Assembly: GCA_021795235.1 (NCBI GenBank)
Contig: JAJYPP010000013.1
Span: forward strand, 1-62,293
DNA length: 62,293 nucleotides
Direction: 5' to 3'
Source: a bacterium
Lineage (GTDB): Bacteria > Chloroflexota > Dormibacteria > Aeolococcales > Bog-877
Shown here: positions 1 through 8,134 of the stretch, in pieces
Layout: each line of letters starts with the position of its first letter
Numbering within the stretch: the stretch's first letter is position 1
Translations under genes and position numbers: made by a program
The notes under the pieces: generated by a model
Databases searched by the model: none
What the model saw: only the letters and a program-made list of their open reading frames with translations
Told to the model about the DNA's origin: nothing

Positions 1-343
1 GCACCGTCCCAGATGGGTGTCCCTCGGGCGCGGCTTCCACCGCAACGTCCATGCCACCGCAGTCGTCCCTCGTGGCGACTTCGGTCCCAAGGCGCTCGGC
101 TACGCCCCGCTTAGAGTCGCTTAGAGTCGCAGAGACGCTGCCGGTGCTGATCTGAGCCAGGAACATCGCCGTCGCCGCGCCCGCCAACGGTTTGCGCCAG
201 GCGGGACCGGGGAGCTCGCGATAGCCGGCGACGCTGAGACCCGACATCACGGTGAGAGCGGTGCAGGCCGCCGCCGGTCCGGGATGGGCCAGGGCGGTAA
301 ACCCTGCCAGCCGCCGGCCCAAGCCGGGATTCGTCATGCTCAT
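1..343 (-). CDS. UbiA-like prenyltransferase, N-terminal part, runs off the window edge
   Basis: An open frame starts at ATG 343 (second ATG at 337) and reaches base 1 without a stop. Residues 14-70 are hydrophobic and read like the first part of a UbiA-superfamily membrane prenyltransferase: an AHPGP segment, two predicted membrane stretches, then QISTGSV, where the family normally continues into the ND.xD metal-binding motif. That motif is absent. Immediately after GSV the protein becomes polar, and this is exactly where the DNA carries a tandem 10-mer (111-130), so the gene may be disrupted. It is divergent from hemE with 32 bp between starts; a prenyltransferase beside a tetrapyrrole gene is plausible but not proof of role. 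The family call is by eye and the broken motif makes it uncertain. Confidence 0.4.
   Translation of the reverse strand, partial: MSMTNPGLGRRLAGFTALAHPGPAAACTALTVMSGLSVAGYRELPGPAWRKPLAGAATAMFLAQISTGSVSATLSDSKRGVAERLGTEVATRDDCGGMDVAVEAAPEGHPSGTV
111..130. repeat. Tandem duplication of a 10-mer
   Basis: The 10-mer ttagagtcgc occurs twice head to tail. It sits inside the partial UbiA-like frame, at the point where recognisable similarity ends. Its length is not a multiple of three. Confidence 0.9.
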
Positions 344-375
344 ATGGTGACTGCCGCGAATCCGGGTGCGCCCAA

Positions 376-1446
376 GTGTTGAGGCAGTCGGCACAGCGCC
401 TGCTCGCCGCCGTCGCGCTGGTGCCCGCCGATGCCACTCCGGTCTGGTTCATGCGCCAGGCGGGCCGATCCCTGCCTGACTACCGGGCGCTGAGGCAACG
501 CCTGTCCCTCCTGGAAATGGTCAAGGATCCCGCGGTCTGCAGCCAGGTCACCTGTATGCCGGTGGACCTGTTGGGGGTGGACGCCGCGGTTCTGTTCGCG
601 GACATAATGCTGCCGCTGGAGGGGATGGGCGTCGAGTTCCAGATCCTGGAGGGTGTCGGGCCCGTGATCCCGGACCCGATCCGCACCGCCAAGCAGGTGA
701 ACGCGCTTCGGAGCATCTCGGCGGAGGAGGCCACCCCCTATCTCTTGGCCGCCATAGCCGAGAGCCGCCGTCAGCTGGGGGACCGGGCCGCGCTCATCGG
801 CTTCGGGCCGTCACCGTTCACCCTGGCCTGCTACCTGGTAGAGGGGCACGGCTCGCGGGACTACCCGCATGTGCGGGCCCTGATGCACACCGAGCCGGAG
901 CTCTGGGCCCGGCTGATGCGGAAGTTGACCGAGGTGCTGACCGAGTACCTGCTGGCCCAGGCCGCGGCCGGCGCCCAGCTGGTGCAGGTCTTCGACAGCT
1001 GGGCGGGGGTGCTGGATGCCGGCTCCTACCGGCTCCAGGTGGTCCCTCATCTCCGCAGGATGTTCGACGCTCTGGCCGGGACGGTCCCGGCCATCTACTT
1101 CTCCACCGGCTCGGCGCACCTTCTCGATGACATCCGCGACCTCCCGGCCCCCGGGGTCTCCGTCGACTGGCGGCTGCCCCTAGGTGACGCGTGGCGGCGG
1201 ATCGGGTACAACCACTTCATCCAGGGCAACCTGGATCCCGCTCTCCTGCTGGCCTCCGAGGCGGCCCTGGACACCGGCACAAGAGCGGTCCTCACTCAGG
1301 CCGGAGGGCGCGCTGGGCACATCTTCAACCTCGGTCATGGGGTTCTGCCGGACACGGATTGGGGGCGGCTGCGTGAGCTCGCGGCCCAGGTCCACCAGCT
1401 CACCTCCAGCGACCCCGTGTCCCCTGGAGGACGAGGTCCGGGTTGA
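376..1446 (+). CDS. hemE: Uroporphyrinogen decarboxylase HemE
   Basis: Cytosolic enzyme that decarboxylates the four acetate side chains of uroporphyrinogen III to give coproporphyrinogen III in heme synthesis. The family hallmarks are present: WFMRQAGRSLP near residues 24-34 (substrate-binding arginines), FADIMLPLEGMG with the catalytic aspartate, GFGPSPFTLACYLVEG, the FDSWAG segment and the C-terminal HIFNLGHGVLPDT. At 356 residues it has the usual length. The start is GTG 376, or TTG 379 directly after it. No good Shine-Dalgarno sequence precedes either. The gene is divergent from the partial UbiA-like frame and is followed by a secreted CHAP protein with its own regulatory region. Confidence 0.95.
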   Translation: MLRQSAQRLLAAVALVPADATPVWFMRQAGRSLPDYRALRQRLSLLEMVKDPAVCSQVTCMPVDLLGVDAAVLFADIMLPLEGMGVEFQILEGVGPVIPDPIRTAKQVNALRSISAEEATPYLLAAIAESRRQLGDRAALIGFGPSPFTLACYLVEGHGSRDYPHVRALMHTEPELWARLMRKLTEVLTEYLLAQAAAGAQLVQVFDSWAGVLDAGSYRLQVVPHLRRMFDALAGTVPAIYFSTGSAHLLDDIRDLPAPGVSVDWRLPLGDAWRRIGYNHFIQGNLDPALLLASEAALDTGTRAVLTQAGGRAGHIFNLGHGVLPDTDWGRLRELAAQVHQLTSSDPVSPGGRGPG

Positions 1447-1463
1447 CCCGGCCCCCCCCAATC

Positions 1464-1487
1464 GGTTACCGTCGGCCCTCGTAACGG
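1464..1487 (+). promoter_or_regulatory. GTTAC/GTAAC inverted repeat upstream of the CHAP gene
   Basis: GGTTACC at 1464-1470 and GTAACGG at 1481-1487 form an inverted GTTAC-N11-GTAAC pair 22 bp before ATG 1509. The second CHAP gene at 40958 has the same two half sites with 6 bp between them (40873-40888). A shared cell-wall regulator is an inference. Confidence 0.4.
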
Positions 1488-1508
1488 TCGCGCTATGTGG
1501 GAGGACGT

Positions 1509-2507
1509 ATGCGCGGAGCCCATTTCCTTGGGCGTGTCTGTCTTGCGATCGCCATGGCTGGCGTGGTCTGGGGAGCGGCTCTTGTCGGCCCCGTGCCCAC
1601 CACTTCGGCGAAGCAGGGACTCGCCCTCGACAAGGCTCAGCTCGGTTCGCTGGTCAAGCAACTCCGGGCGGAGGGGGATCTGGCCGCCCAGAGTCAGGTC
1701 ATGGCCCTGCTGGTCAAGATCAAGAGTGAGCAGAGCTACCTGACGCAGCTGAACACGCAGCTCTCCCGCGATCAAGCGACCACCACCCTCCTGAGCCGGC
1801 AAATGGCCGCAGATCGGACCGCCCTCATGAGCCTGGTCAGCACCGCCTACGTGGACGGCACCGGCAGTCAGGCGGTGGCGGAGGCGCTGGCCGCGCCCAA
1901 CATCTCCCAGTTTCTGAACAGCACCACGCTGCCATCCGCGATCGCCTCGCAGGTGGCGACGCTGGTGGGCAATATCCAGCACGATCGCCGGGTGGTCGCG
2001 AGTGCCACCGTCCAGTTGCGGGCCGATCAGGCGCAGGCGATGGCCTCTCAGCAGCAGTTGGGCGCGCAATCCCTGCAGTTGCTCTCCCAGCTGGCGGCGC
2101 CCATCGCGGCGCCGCTGTCGGTGGCGGCGCCAGGGCCGCTGGTGGGCATCGGGTCAGGAGGAGGCGGCAACTGGTCGTTCGCGTTCGGGGACTGCACCTG
2201 GTACGTGGCGACCCAGCGCGCGGTGACCTGGGGCGGCAACGCCGACCAGTGGTGGGCGAACGCGGCGGCGGCCGGCTACCTGGAGGGGCAGACCCCGAAG
2301 GTGGGCTCGATCGTGGTCTGGGGACCCAACGTGCCGGGTGAGAGCTACGGCTACGGCCACGTGGCCTACGTCGAGGCGGTCCAAGGGAATCGGTTCGAGG
2401 TGTCCGAGATGAACTTCGGTGTCCCGGGAGGCGGGTGGGACAGAGTGGATTACAGATGGGTGACGAATGGCGCAGGGTACCTGGGCTTCATATACAACCG
2501 CCCCTAA
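1509..2507 (+). CDS. Secreted coiled-coil CHAP-domain peptidoglycan hydrolase
   Basis: A 332-residue exported protein. An N-terminal signal segment (about residues 8-30) is followed by a long Q/A/L-rich region (about 35-195) of predicted coiled coil, a Gly/Pro linker, and a C-terminal CHAP domain. The CHAP nucleophile is Cys229 in FGDCTWY and the histidine is His284 in YGHVAYV, followed by VSEMNF. CHAP domains cleave peptidoglycan as amidases or endopeptidases, and the coiled-coil plus CHAP layout resembles PcsB/RipA-type division hydrolases. ATG 1509 was chosen over GTG 1497 because GGAGG lies 5 bp before it. It overlaps the next gene's ATG by 41 bp. A twin with the same architecture lies at 40958. 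Confidence 0.85.
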   Translation: MRGAHFLGRVCLAIAMAGVVWGAALVGPVPTTSAKQGLALDKAQLGSLVKQLRAEGDLAAQSQVMALLVKIKSEQSYLTQLNTQLSRDQATTTLLSRQMAADRTALMSLVSTAYVDGTGSQAVAEALAAPNISQFLNSTTLPSAIASQVATLVGNIQHDRRVVASATVQLRADQAQAMASQQQLGAQSLQLLSQLAAPIAAPLSVAAPGPLVGIGSGGGGNWSFAFGDCTWYVATQRAVTWGGNADQWWANAAAAGYLEGQTPKVGSIVVWGPNVPGESYGYGHVAYVEAVQGNRFEVSEMNFGVPGGGWDRVDYRWVTNGAGYLGFIYNRP

Positions 2508-3120
2508 GCTGAGCCTCAGGCCCGCCGAGGCCGCGGCTCCGCGAGCGGCGCTGCCCCTGTTGGCGGGCCGCCTGCGTTGGATGGTGGCCGCCGCCACGGT
2601 GCTGTTCGTGGCGCCGGTGGCAAGCGTGCTATCGACTCAGGGGACTCCGCGGCCCACCGCAGCTGAACCGACGGCGATCAACCAGATCGCCGGCCAGGCG
2701 CGCAATATCCTCTCCCCCACCAGCTACACCGTTACGATGCCACTCCAAGAGGCGCAGGTCACCCCCCCACCGACTCCGCGGCCGCCAGTGGTGACCGCGG
2801 GGCCCGCCGGCAGCGCCTACGGCAGCACCTTCTGGAAGCCCGTCCCCGAGCCGCCGGTCGGGACCATCAAGCAGATCATCTGGGCCGCCGCCCAGAAGTA
2901 CAAGGTGTCGTACGCCTGGCTCCTGTCGGTAGCGCAGTGCGAGTCAGGTCTGGATCCCACCAATGTGAACCGGTCCTCCGGGGCAAGTGGTCTTTTCCAA
3001 TTCATGCCAGCCACCTTCGCCGCCCACGGGGGCACCGACATCTGGAGCCCCACCCAGCAGGCCAACATCGCGGCCCAGATGTTCTCGATTGGAGAGTCGT
3101 CGGAGTGGGTCTGCAAGTAG
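2467..3120 (+). CDS. Membrane-anchored lytic transglycosylase (SLT-like)
   Basis: A 217-residue protein with one hydrophobic segment (about residues 38-55), a Pro/Thr-rich extracellular linker, and a C-terminal goose-lysozyme-type SLT fold. AQCESGLDP carries the catalytic Glu159, and SSGASGLFQFMPATF is the conserved second motif. Such enzymes cut the glycan strand of peptidoglycan. With ATG 2467 it overlaps the upstream CHAP gene by 41 bp; TTG 2560 or ATG 2581 would remove the overlap and start right at the signal segment, so the 5' end is uncertain. Pairing of a CHAP and an SLT protein suggests joint wall remodelling. It could also serve as the VirB1-like lysin of the T4SS-like module 5 kb downstream, but that is speculative. 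Confidence 0.8.
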   Translation: MAQGTWASYTTAPKLSLRPAEAAAPRAALPLLAGRLRWMVAAATVLFVAPVASVLSTQGTPRPTAAEPTAINQIAGQARNILSPTSYTVTMPLQEAQVTPPPTPRPPVVTAGPAGSAYGSTFWKPVPEPPVGTIKQIIWAAAQKYKVSYAWLLSVAQCESGLDPTNVNRSSGASGLFQFMPATFAAHGGTDIWSPTQQANIAAQMFSIGESSEWVCK

Positions 3121-3129
3121 ACTCGGGGC

Positions 3130-3351
3130 ATGGAGTTGCTCGCGCGCTGGTTGCTCAGTCGTCGTTGGCAGGAGTCCAGGCTGCGCCAGGACGCGCAGGC
3201 AATGGTTCTGCTCCTGGGTTCATTCTTCGGCCACCAGCCGCCTCACATCGAGCCCATGCCAACCGTCATCGGCACTCCTTGGGAGGGTGAGGATGGCGGG
3301 CGGAACCCGACCGTTGGAGAGCCGCGCCAGTCGGACCATCTGAGCGCCTGA
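3130..3351 (+). CDS. Small hypothetical protein
   Basis: A 73-residue open frame starts at an ATG 9 bp after the transglycosylase stop. The first half is basic and helical (RRWQESRLRQDAQ), then a short hydrophobic run and a polar tail. No family is recognised. Only its position directly behind the transglycosylase supports it, and it may be spurious. The following 190 bp up to the M20 gene contain short GC hairpins and the -10-like element at 3543 and nothing else I can name. Confidence 0.25.
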   Translation: MELLARWLLSRRWQESRLRQDAQAMVLLLGSFFGHQPPHIEPMPTVIGTPWEGEDGGRNPTVGEPRQSDHLSA

Positions 3352-3542
3352 CCGCAGTCTCGGGCGCCAGCCCCCGAAGGGGTCCGATCTCGCCCGCCGG
3401 GCGGAGCACTGGCCACAGCTCCGGCGGGTGGTGACGTGGAGATCCTGGTCGGGCGCGCTCGAGCCGTACCCTGAGCGCCGCAGGGCGCCGGCCCGGCCGT
3501 GTCCCGCCACGGGATCTGGTTCAGAACCCGCGGCCACCTGCT

Positions 3543-3557
3543 TAGAATCAGGCGATG
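3543..3557 (+). promoter_or_regulatory. Leaderless promoter of the M20 peptidase gene
   Basis: TAGAAT at 3543-3548 lies 6 nt before ATG 3555. A possible -35 TTCAGA (3520-3525) stands 17 bp upstream. No Shine-Dalgarno sequence precedes the start. The 16-mer at 3542-3557 is repeated exactly at 10906-10921. Confidence 0.6.
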
Positions 3558-4718
3558 ACACCTGCCCAGTCGGCGGCCCCGACGCGGCTCTCCCGGCTGG
3601 CAGAGAGGGCATCCACCTGGGAGGCGCTCTTGGAGGAGCTGGTGAGGCTGGAGTCTCCAAGTGAGGATCTGCCTCGCCTCCAGGCGGTGGCCGAAGTGGC
3701 AGCCCAACGCACTCGCGAGTTGATCCAGCCCGCCTCTTTGGAGATCCTGACGGCTACTGGGCCTCCAGCCGTCAGGGTCCGTCTCCAGGGCAAGGGCGGG
3801 CCATCGGTCTTGCTCCTGGGCCACCTCGACACCGTGTGGGATGTCGGCGCCTTCGAACCGCTGTTCGAGGTGAACAAGGGGATCGCCAGGGGCCCGGGGG
3901 TCTTCGATATGAAGGGCGGCCTGGTGATAGGGATCGCGGCCCTGACCGCTCTTCGGGAGGCAGAGGGTTCAGCCCCCGAGGTGACCCTGCTGTGCACCGC
4001 GGACGAGGAGGTGGGCAGCGCCACCTCGCGTGCTCTGATCGAGTCCGAGGCGCGCCGACACCAGGCCGTGCTGGTTCTGGAACCGCCAATGGCTGGCGCT
4101 GTGAAGATCGCCCGCAAGGGAGTCGGTACCTACAAGATTGAGATTGAAGGCAGGTCAGCTCACGCGGGCCTGGAGCCCGAGAGCGGCGTCAACTCGGTTG
4201 TCGAGCTGGCGGCAATGGTCGACGAGATTGCCGCCATGGCACGCCCCGAACTCGGTACCACGGTGACTCCGACGGTCTTCACCGGCGGCGGCAGAATCAA
4301 TGTGGTCCCGGCCCATGCCGAACTGAGCTGCGACGTTCGATTCAGCACCATGGCTGAGGCCCAGCGGCTGGAAGTGGCGCTCCGCGATCTTCGCGCCCGC
4401 GATCCGCAGGCCCGGGTTCGAATTAGCGGCAGTGCCAATCGCCCCCCCTTGGAGCCGAGCGCCTCGCGATCCCTCTTCGGGATAGCCCAGAGAGTCGCAG
4501 CGGAGCTCGCCCTTGGCGAACTGCAGGGAGCGTCGGTAGGAGGCGGAAGCGACGGGAACTTCACAGCCGCGATGGGAGTGCCGACCCTGGACGGGATGGG
4601 GATCGTCGGCGGCCAAGCGCACGCCGCGGGGGAGTGGGCGGACCTCGACAGCATCCCCTCCAGGGCGGCTCTGGTCGCCGGGGTGGTTGAGGCGGTAGCC
4701 CGGGGGGACTTGGGATGA
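3555..4718 (+). CDS. M20 family metallopeptidase (carboxypeptidase G2-like)
   Basis: A 387-residue zinc-dependent amidohydrolase of the ArgE/DapE/CPG2 family, which removes a C-terminal residue or an N-acyl group from amino-acid derivatives. Metal ligands are visible in order: His90 and Asp92 in LLLGHLDTVW, Asp118 in GVFDMKGG, Glu151/Glu152 in TADEEVGS, with a late conserved GGGSDGN and GIVGGQAHAAGEW. A dimerisation domain fills about residues 185-295. The start is ATG 3555 with the leaderless element just before it. The last codon overlaps the next start (ATGA, 4715-4718), so translation is coupled to the racemase. The pair suggests processing of N-acylamino acids or cell-wall dipeptides; the true substrate is not visible. 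Confidence 0.85.
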   Translation: MTPAQSAAPTRLSRLAERASTWEALLEELVRLESPSEDLPRLQAVAEVAAQRTRELIQPASLEILTATGPPAVRVRLQGKGGPSVLLLGHLDTVWDVGAFEPLFEVNKGIARGPGVFDMKGGLVIGIAALTALREAEGSAPEVTLLCTADEEVGSATSRALIESEARRHQAVLVLEPPMAGAVKIARKGVGTYKIEIEGRSAHAGLEPESGVNSVVELAAMVDEIAAMARPELGTTVTPTVFTGGGRINVVPAHAELSCDVRFSTMAEAQRLEVALRDLRARDPQARVRISGSANRPPLEPSASRSLFGIAQRVAAELALGELQGASVGGGSDGNFTAAMGVPTLDGMGIVGGQAHAAGEWADLDSIPSRAALVAGVVEAVARGDLG

Positions 4719-5866
4719 CGATCGGAGAGTTGCCGAACCTGGAGGTGGAGCGAGCTCGGCTGAGAGTGGTGTCGCTGCCGCTGGTGTCACCATTCGTCAC
4801 CAGCTTCGGCACCCAGGTCGAGCGTAGAGCGCTCCTGGTGGAGCTTTACTCGCAGGGGTTGGTGGGTCGCGGGGAGTGCGCCGCCGGCATCGAGCCCGGG
4901 TACTCGGCGGAGACCTACCGCACCGCAATGGAGGCCCTGCGGCGTCACATCCTCCCATCGATCCTCAAGCAGGAGGCGGCCGATGTCGAGGTCCAGGCCA
5001 GGCGCTGGGCCTGGGTCCGCGGCCATCTCATGGCCAAGGCGGCCGTGGAGATGGCCCTGCTGGACCTGTCCGGCCAGGCGACGGGCACCAGTCTCAGCCA
5101 AATCCTGGGGGGCACCAAGGACCGTATCCCGTGTGGTGTGAGCATCGGCATCCAAGCCTCACTGGACGCGACCATGAGCGCGATCGACGGCTACCTGGCC
5201 CAGGGCTATCAGCGCATCAAGCTGAAGTGCAAGCCCGGCTACGATCTCGAGCTGGCCTCCGCGGTCCGGGCTCGCTTCCCGGACACCCCGCTCATGCTGG
5301 ATGCCAACAGCGCCTACTCGTTGGCCGACGCCCCCAGGTTGAGGGAGCTGGATCAGTTCGGTCTGATGATGATCGAGCAGCCGCTCGCCCACGACGACCT
5401 CATCGACCACGCGGCCCTGCAGGCGCAGATGAAGACCCCGATCTGTCTGGATGAGAGCGTCGAGTCTCTGACCGACCTCAGAGCCGCCCTGCATCTCGGA
5501 GCAGGACGGATTCTCAACATCAAGCTCGGTCGAGTTGGGGGCCTGCTCCCATCCAAGGCGATTCACGACCAGTGCCAGGCGGCGGGGTGGCCAGTTTGGT
5601 GCGGCGGTATGCTTGAGACCGGGATCGGCCGGGCAGCCAATCTGGCCATCGCCTCTCTGCCCGGTTTCTCGCTGCCCGGCGACACCTCCGCCAGCAACCG
5701 CTACTTCACCCGTGACCTGCTCGTGGAGCCCTTCACGCTGGCGCCGGACGGCACCATGCCGGTCCCCGCCGGTCCCGGACTGGGAGTGCCGGTGGACTCG
5801 AGACGTCTCGACGAGGCGACCATCCTGCTGGAGGAGGTGTGGGCGACCGGAGCCTCGAGACCATGA
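4715..5866 (+). CDS. Enolase-superfamily racemase / o-succinylbenzoate synthase type II
   Basis: A 383-residue (beta/alpha)7-beta barrel enzyme. Lys169 and Lys171 (IKLKCKPG), the metal ligands Asp196 (DANSAY), Glu221 (IEQPL) and Asp246 (LDES), and the opposite base Lys270 (NIKLGRVGG) are all in place. This set is shared by MenC-type o-succinylbenzoate synthases and N-succinylamino-acid racemases, which cannot be told apart by eye. No other menaquinone gene is nearby, whereas an M20 amidohydrolase overlaps its start by 4 bp. That pairing is typical of N-acylamino-acid racemase plus aminoacylase routes that convert D-amino acids, so I favour the racemase reading. Confidence 0.8.
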   Translation: MTIGELPNLEVERARLRVVSLPLVSPFVTSFGTQVERRALLVELYSQGLVGRGECAAGIEPGYSAETYRTAMEALRRHILPSILKQEAADVEVQARRWAWVRGHLMAKAAVEMALLDLSGQATGTSLSQILGGTKDRIPCGVSIGIQASLDATMSAIDGYLAQGYQRIKLKCKPGYDLELASAVRARFPDTPLMLDANSAYSLADAPRLRELDQFGLMMIEQPLAHDDLIDHAALQAQMKTPICLDESVESLTDLRAALHLGAGRILNIKLGRVGGLLPSKAIHDQCQAAGWPVWCGGMLETGIGRAANLAIASLPGFSLPGDTSASNRYFTRDLLVEPFTLAPDGTMPVPAGPGLGVPVDSRRLDEATILLEEVWATGASRP

Positions 5867-5930
5867 CAACTTCCCGCCGCGGCCGCCGCGAGACCTCGGA
5901 CGCGACCGTGCCGAGGATGGCTGGATCTCC

Positions 5931-6590
5931 GTGAGCGCGGTAGTGGTCGTCGGCGACGCCGAGCTGGAGCTGAGCACCCGTCAGCTGCTGCCCAACTACC
6001 AGGTGATGGGGATCGGGCAGGATCCAGAGCTCGGCGACCCGGTCACCAGTGTTGCCGTGCTCCGGGCGCTGATCGAGACCGCCAATCCTCCCGATGCGGT
6101 GGTCTGCGGCGGCGCGCCGGGGTTCACGATCCTGAGCCAACTGCCCCATTTCCCCCCCAGCCGCTGCTACGTGTGCCCGGGCAGCTCGGCGAGCTGGCCG
6201 ACGGAGACCATGCGCTGGATTGCGGAGGCGACCGGCATGACCCTGCTGCCGCAGTTGGCGTCGCTTCCAGCTGCCATCCTCGCTCGAGGCGCACCCAGCT
6301 CGCCGCGGCAGCAGGAGGTCTCATCCACGGGTCCGACCGCGCAGCGCCAGCTCCAGCCGCAACCACCCGGGGCTGAGTCGGGCAGCGAAGCGCCACCCGC
6401 ATCCCCACGGGAGCGCGACTTCTCCTGGGCGGACGCTACCCCGGTCCAAGTGCCGCCGCCGCCGGTGTCCCTGGACACCCAGCCGGTCTCCCTGGCCCCG
6501 CAGATCATAGATGCGGGCCCGTCACCTGCTCCCCGGAGCGCCTACCTGCCCAGGGACCTGCTACGTCCGCTGCGCCCCAGGTCGGGCTGA
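5931..6590 (+). CDS. Hypothetical protein with alpha/beta N-domain and Pro-rich tail
   Basis: About 219 residues from GTG 5931. The first 110 residues alternate hydrophobic strands and helices (SAVVVVGDAELEL, PDAVVCGGAPGF) like a small Rossmann or receiver-like fold, but no phosphoacceptor Asp pattern is clear. From about residue 120 it is Pro/Ser/Gln-rich and looks disordered. The frame is open far upstream through the racemase gene, so the start is a choice based on where the protein-like sequence begins. No function is proposed. Confidence 0.45.
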   Translation: MSAVVVVGDAELELSTRQLLPNYQVMGIGQDPELGDPVTSVAVLRALIETANPPDAVVCGGAPGFTILSQLPHFPPSRCYVCPGSSASWPTETMRWIAEATGMTLLPQLASLPAAILARGAPSSPRQQEVSSTGPTAQRQLQPQPPGAESGSEAPPASPRERDFSWADATPVQVPPPPVSLDTQPVSLAPQIIDAGPSPAPRSAYLPRDLLRPLRPRSG

Positions 6591-6605
6591 GAGCGGTCGC
6601 GGAGC

Positions 6606-7004
6606 GTGCCCATGCGTCGGCGCGGGGCGGAGTCCACGCGCCTCGAGCGGAGCAGATCGGAGATTCAGCGGGCCATGGCGGTGCTGGACGACGCGGCCAG
6701 GACCGGTAACCTCGCCCGGCTGGGGCAGGCCTTCGCCGGCGATGCCCTGAGCGAGGTCAGGTCGAGGTTCCACGCCTACCAGATGGCCGGCATCCAGGTG
6801 AGCCCGTTCCGAGAGTCGCTCCATGTCGAAGTGGCCGCGGATCGACCTTCCCCTGAGCTCCGGGTCAAGGTCAGGTACCGCGATCGCACCAGCTTCCTCT
6901 GTTTTCCCACGGAGACCACTACCGCCAACGATCCGGTCCAGCTCCTGATGGTGCTGGACACCTCCACCGATCCGTGGAGGGTGGTCTCGATAGCGGAGGT
7001 GTGA
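6606..7004 (+). CDS. Hypothetical protein, possibly NTF2-like
   Basis: 132 residues from GTG 6606 (ATG 6612 also possible). A basic N-terminus and two helices (MAVLDDAARTGNLARLGQAF) are followed by four alternating strands ending in WRVVSIAEV, a pattern seen in NTF2/SnoaL and VirB8-like folds. There is no membrane segment. It lies 15 bp after the preceding gene, so probably in one transcript. The fold guess comes from the strand pattern only. Confidence 0.45.
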   Translation: MPMRRRGAESTRLERSRSEIQRAMAVLDDAARTGNLARLGQAFAGDALSEVRSRFHAYQMAGIQVSPFRESLHVEVAADRPSPELRVKVRYRDRTSFLCFPTETTTANDPVQLLMVLDTSTDPWRVVSIAEV

Positions 7005-7100
7005 GGCGCCGCGGAGGGCCAGGTTGGGCATGCTACGCTGGGATGGTCGGATTCCCGGCCACCGGGCCGAGATCAGCGCCGAAGTCGGATGTAAGGACCA

Positions 7101-7556
7101 TTGACCAAGAACCAGCAGAGCGACGAGGCCGTGGTGGCAGGGGAGGAGGCGCCGGTCTCCCCGCAGGCCCAGGAGGACGAAGACCTCGTCCTGGAGCCCG
7201 AGGACGACATTATTGAAGGGGAGGCCCCCGGACCGGAGGTTGTCGTGGCGGCACGCCCCCAACCGCGGCCGTCCCCGCCTCGTCCCTGGGGAGGCAACCG
7301 CGGCAACGTTGCCCTTGAGGACCTCTCCCCCGAGGAGCTGACGCCGGAGATGCGTTGGCCCCCCGGCACATGGGTCAAAGTGACGGACGTGGTGCGCCAC
7401 AGCACCGGCGAGTCCATCGGCACCATCGCGGTGGGCGACATCGGTCAGGTGACGGCGGCGCTATCTCAGACCTTGGTGGTGCTGTTTCCGACCAGGGACA
7501 ACCGCCGGGAGGTCGTCCACATCGACTCCATCGAGGCGGTCGACGCGCCGGAGTGA
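7101..7556 (+). CDS. Acidic hypothetical protein with SH3/KOW-like C-terminus
   Basis: 151 residues from TTG 7101, with AAGGA 5 bp upstream. Residues 1-75 are strongly acidic and Pro-rich, so probably disordered. The C-terminal 60 residues (WPPGTWVKVTDVV, IAVGDIGQVTA, LVVLFPTRDN, VVHIDSIEAV) form short strands typical of an SH3-like barrel. A TACGCT -10-like element lies at 7034-7039. It is followed closely by folB. No specific function can be read. Confidence 0.45.
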   Translation: MTKNQQSDEAVVAGEEAPVSPQAQEDEDLVLEPEDDIIEGEAPGPEVVVAARPQPRPSPPRPWGGNRGNVALEDLSPEELTPEMRWPPGTWVKVTDVVRHSTGESIGTIAVGDIGQVTAALSQTLVVLFPTRDNRREVVHIDSIEAVDAPE

Positions 7557-7627
7557 CAGGCGACCAAGCCGTGGACGTGGGTGCGAGCGTAGACGTCGCC
7601 CCTGGAAGCCCCCGGATGCCGGGGACC

Positions 7628-7969
7628 ATGCGCCTCCACGGGCTTAGGTTTTTCGGGCACCATGGCCATGGACAGGCGGAGCGCCAGCTGGGCTCGCACT
7701 TCGTGGTTGACTTAGACCTCACGACCGACTTTTGGGCCGCGGCCAGATCAGATCAGCTCAGCGACACGATCAGCTACCCAGATGTCTACGAGTTGGTGCG
7801 GCGGCTGACCGAGGAGACCGAGTTTCATCTGCTGGAAGCTCTGGCGGCGCGGATCGCCTCCGCCGCCATGGATCTGCCGGCGGTCCTCTCGGTGCGGGTC
7901 AGGGTAACCAAGCAGCCCAGGCTCCCCCTGCAAACGGAAGGCTTCGCGGTCGAGCTCGAGCTCCCCTGA
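7628..7969 (+). CDS. folB: Dihydroneopterin aldolase FolB
   Basis: A 113-residue T-fold enzyme that converts 7,8-dihydroneopterin to 6-hydroxymethyl-dihydropterin and glycolaldehyde in folate synthesis. MRLHGLRFFGHHG at the start, the DTISYPDVYELV substrate motif, the LLEALAARIA helix with its conserved Glu, and the VTKQPRLP segment with the catalytic Lys all match. ATG 7628 gives the family length of about 115 residues; ATG 7616 or GTG 7571 are alternatives. The usual partners folP and folK are not adjacent. An ACCAGG/CCTGGT hairpin (7969-7988) begins at the stop codon and may end transcription, although no T run follows. Confidence 0.85.
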   Translation: MRLHGLRFFGHHGHGQAERQLGSHFVVDLDLTTDFWAAARSDQLSDTISYPDVYELVRRLTEETEFHLLEALAARIASAAMDLPAVLSVRVRVTKQPRLPLQTEGFAVELELP

Positions 7970-8134
7970 CCAGGGCTCGGGTCCTGGTGTCGTCCGCACC
8001 AAACGCGGTGCTTGGAACCGATCTGCGAGCGTCCAGCCCCGCCTGGCGCGCTGAGCAGCCACGGCCAGAGCCCTCAAGGTACGGCGGGGTCGGGCTGGTC
8101 CCGGTACAGGGAGCGGCCAGCGGCAGGGACCTCG

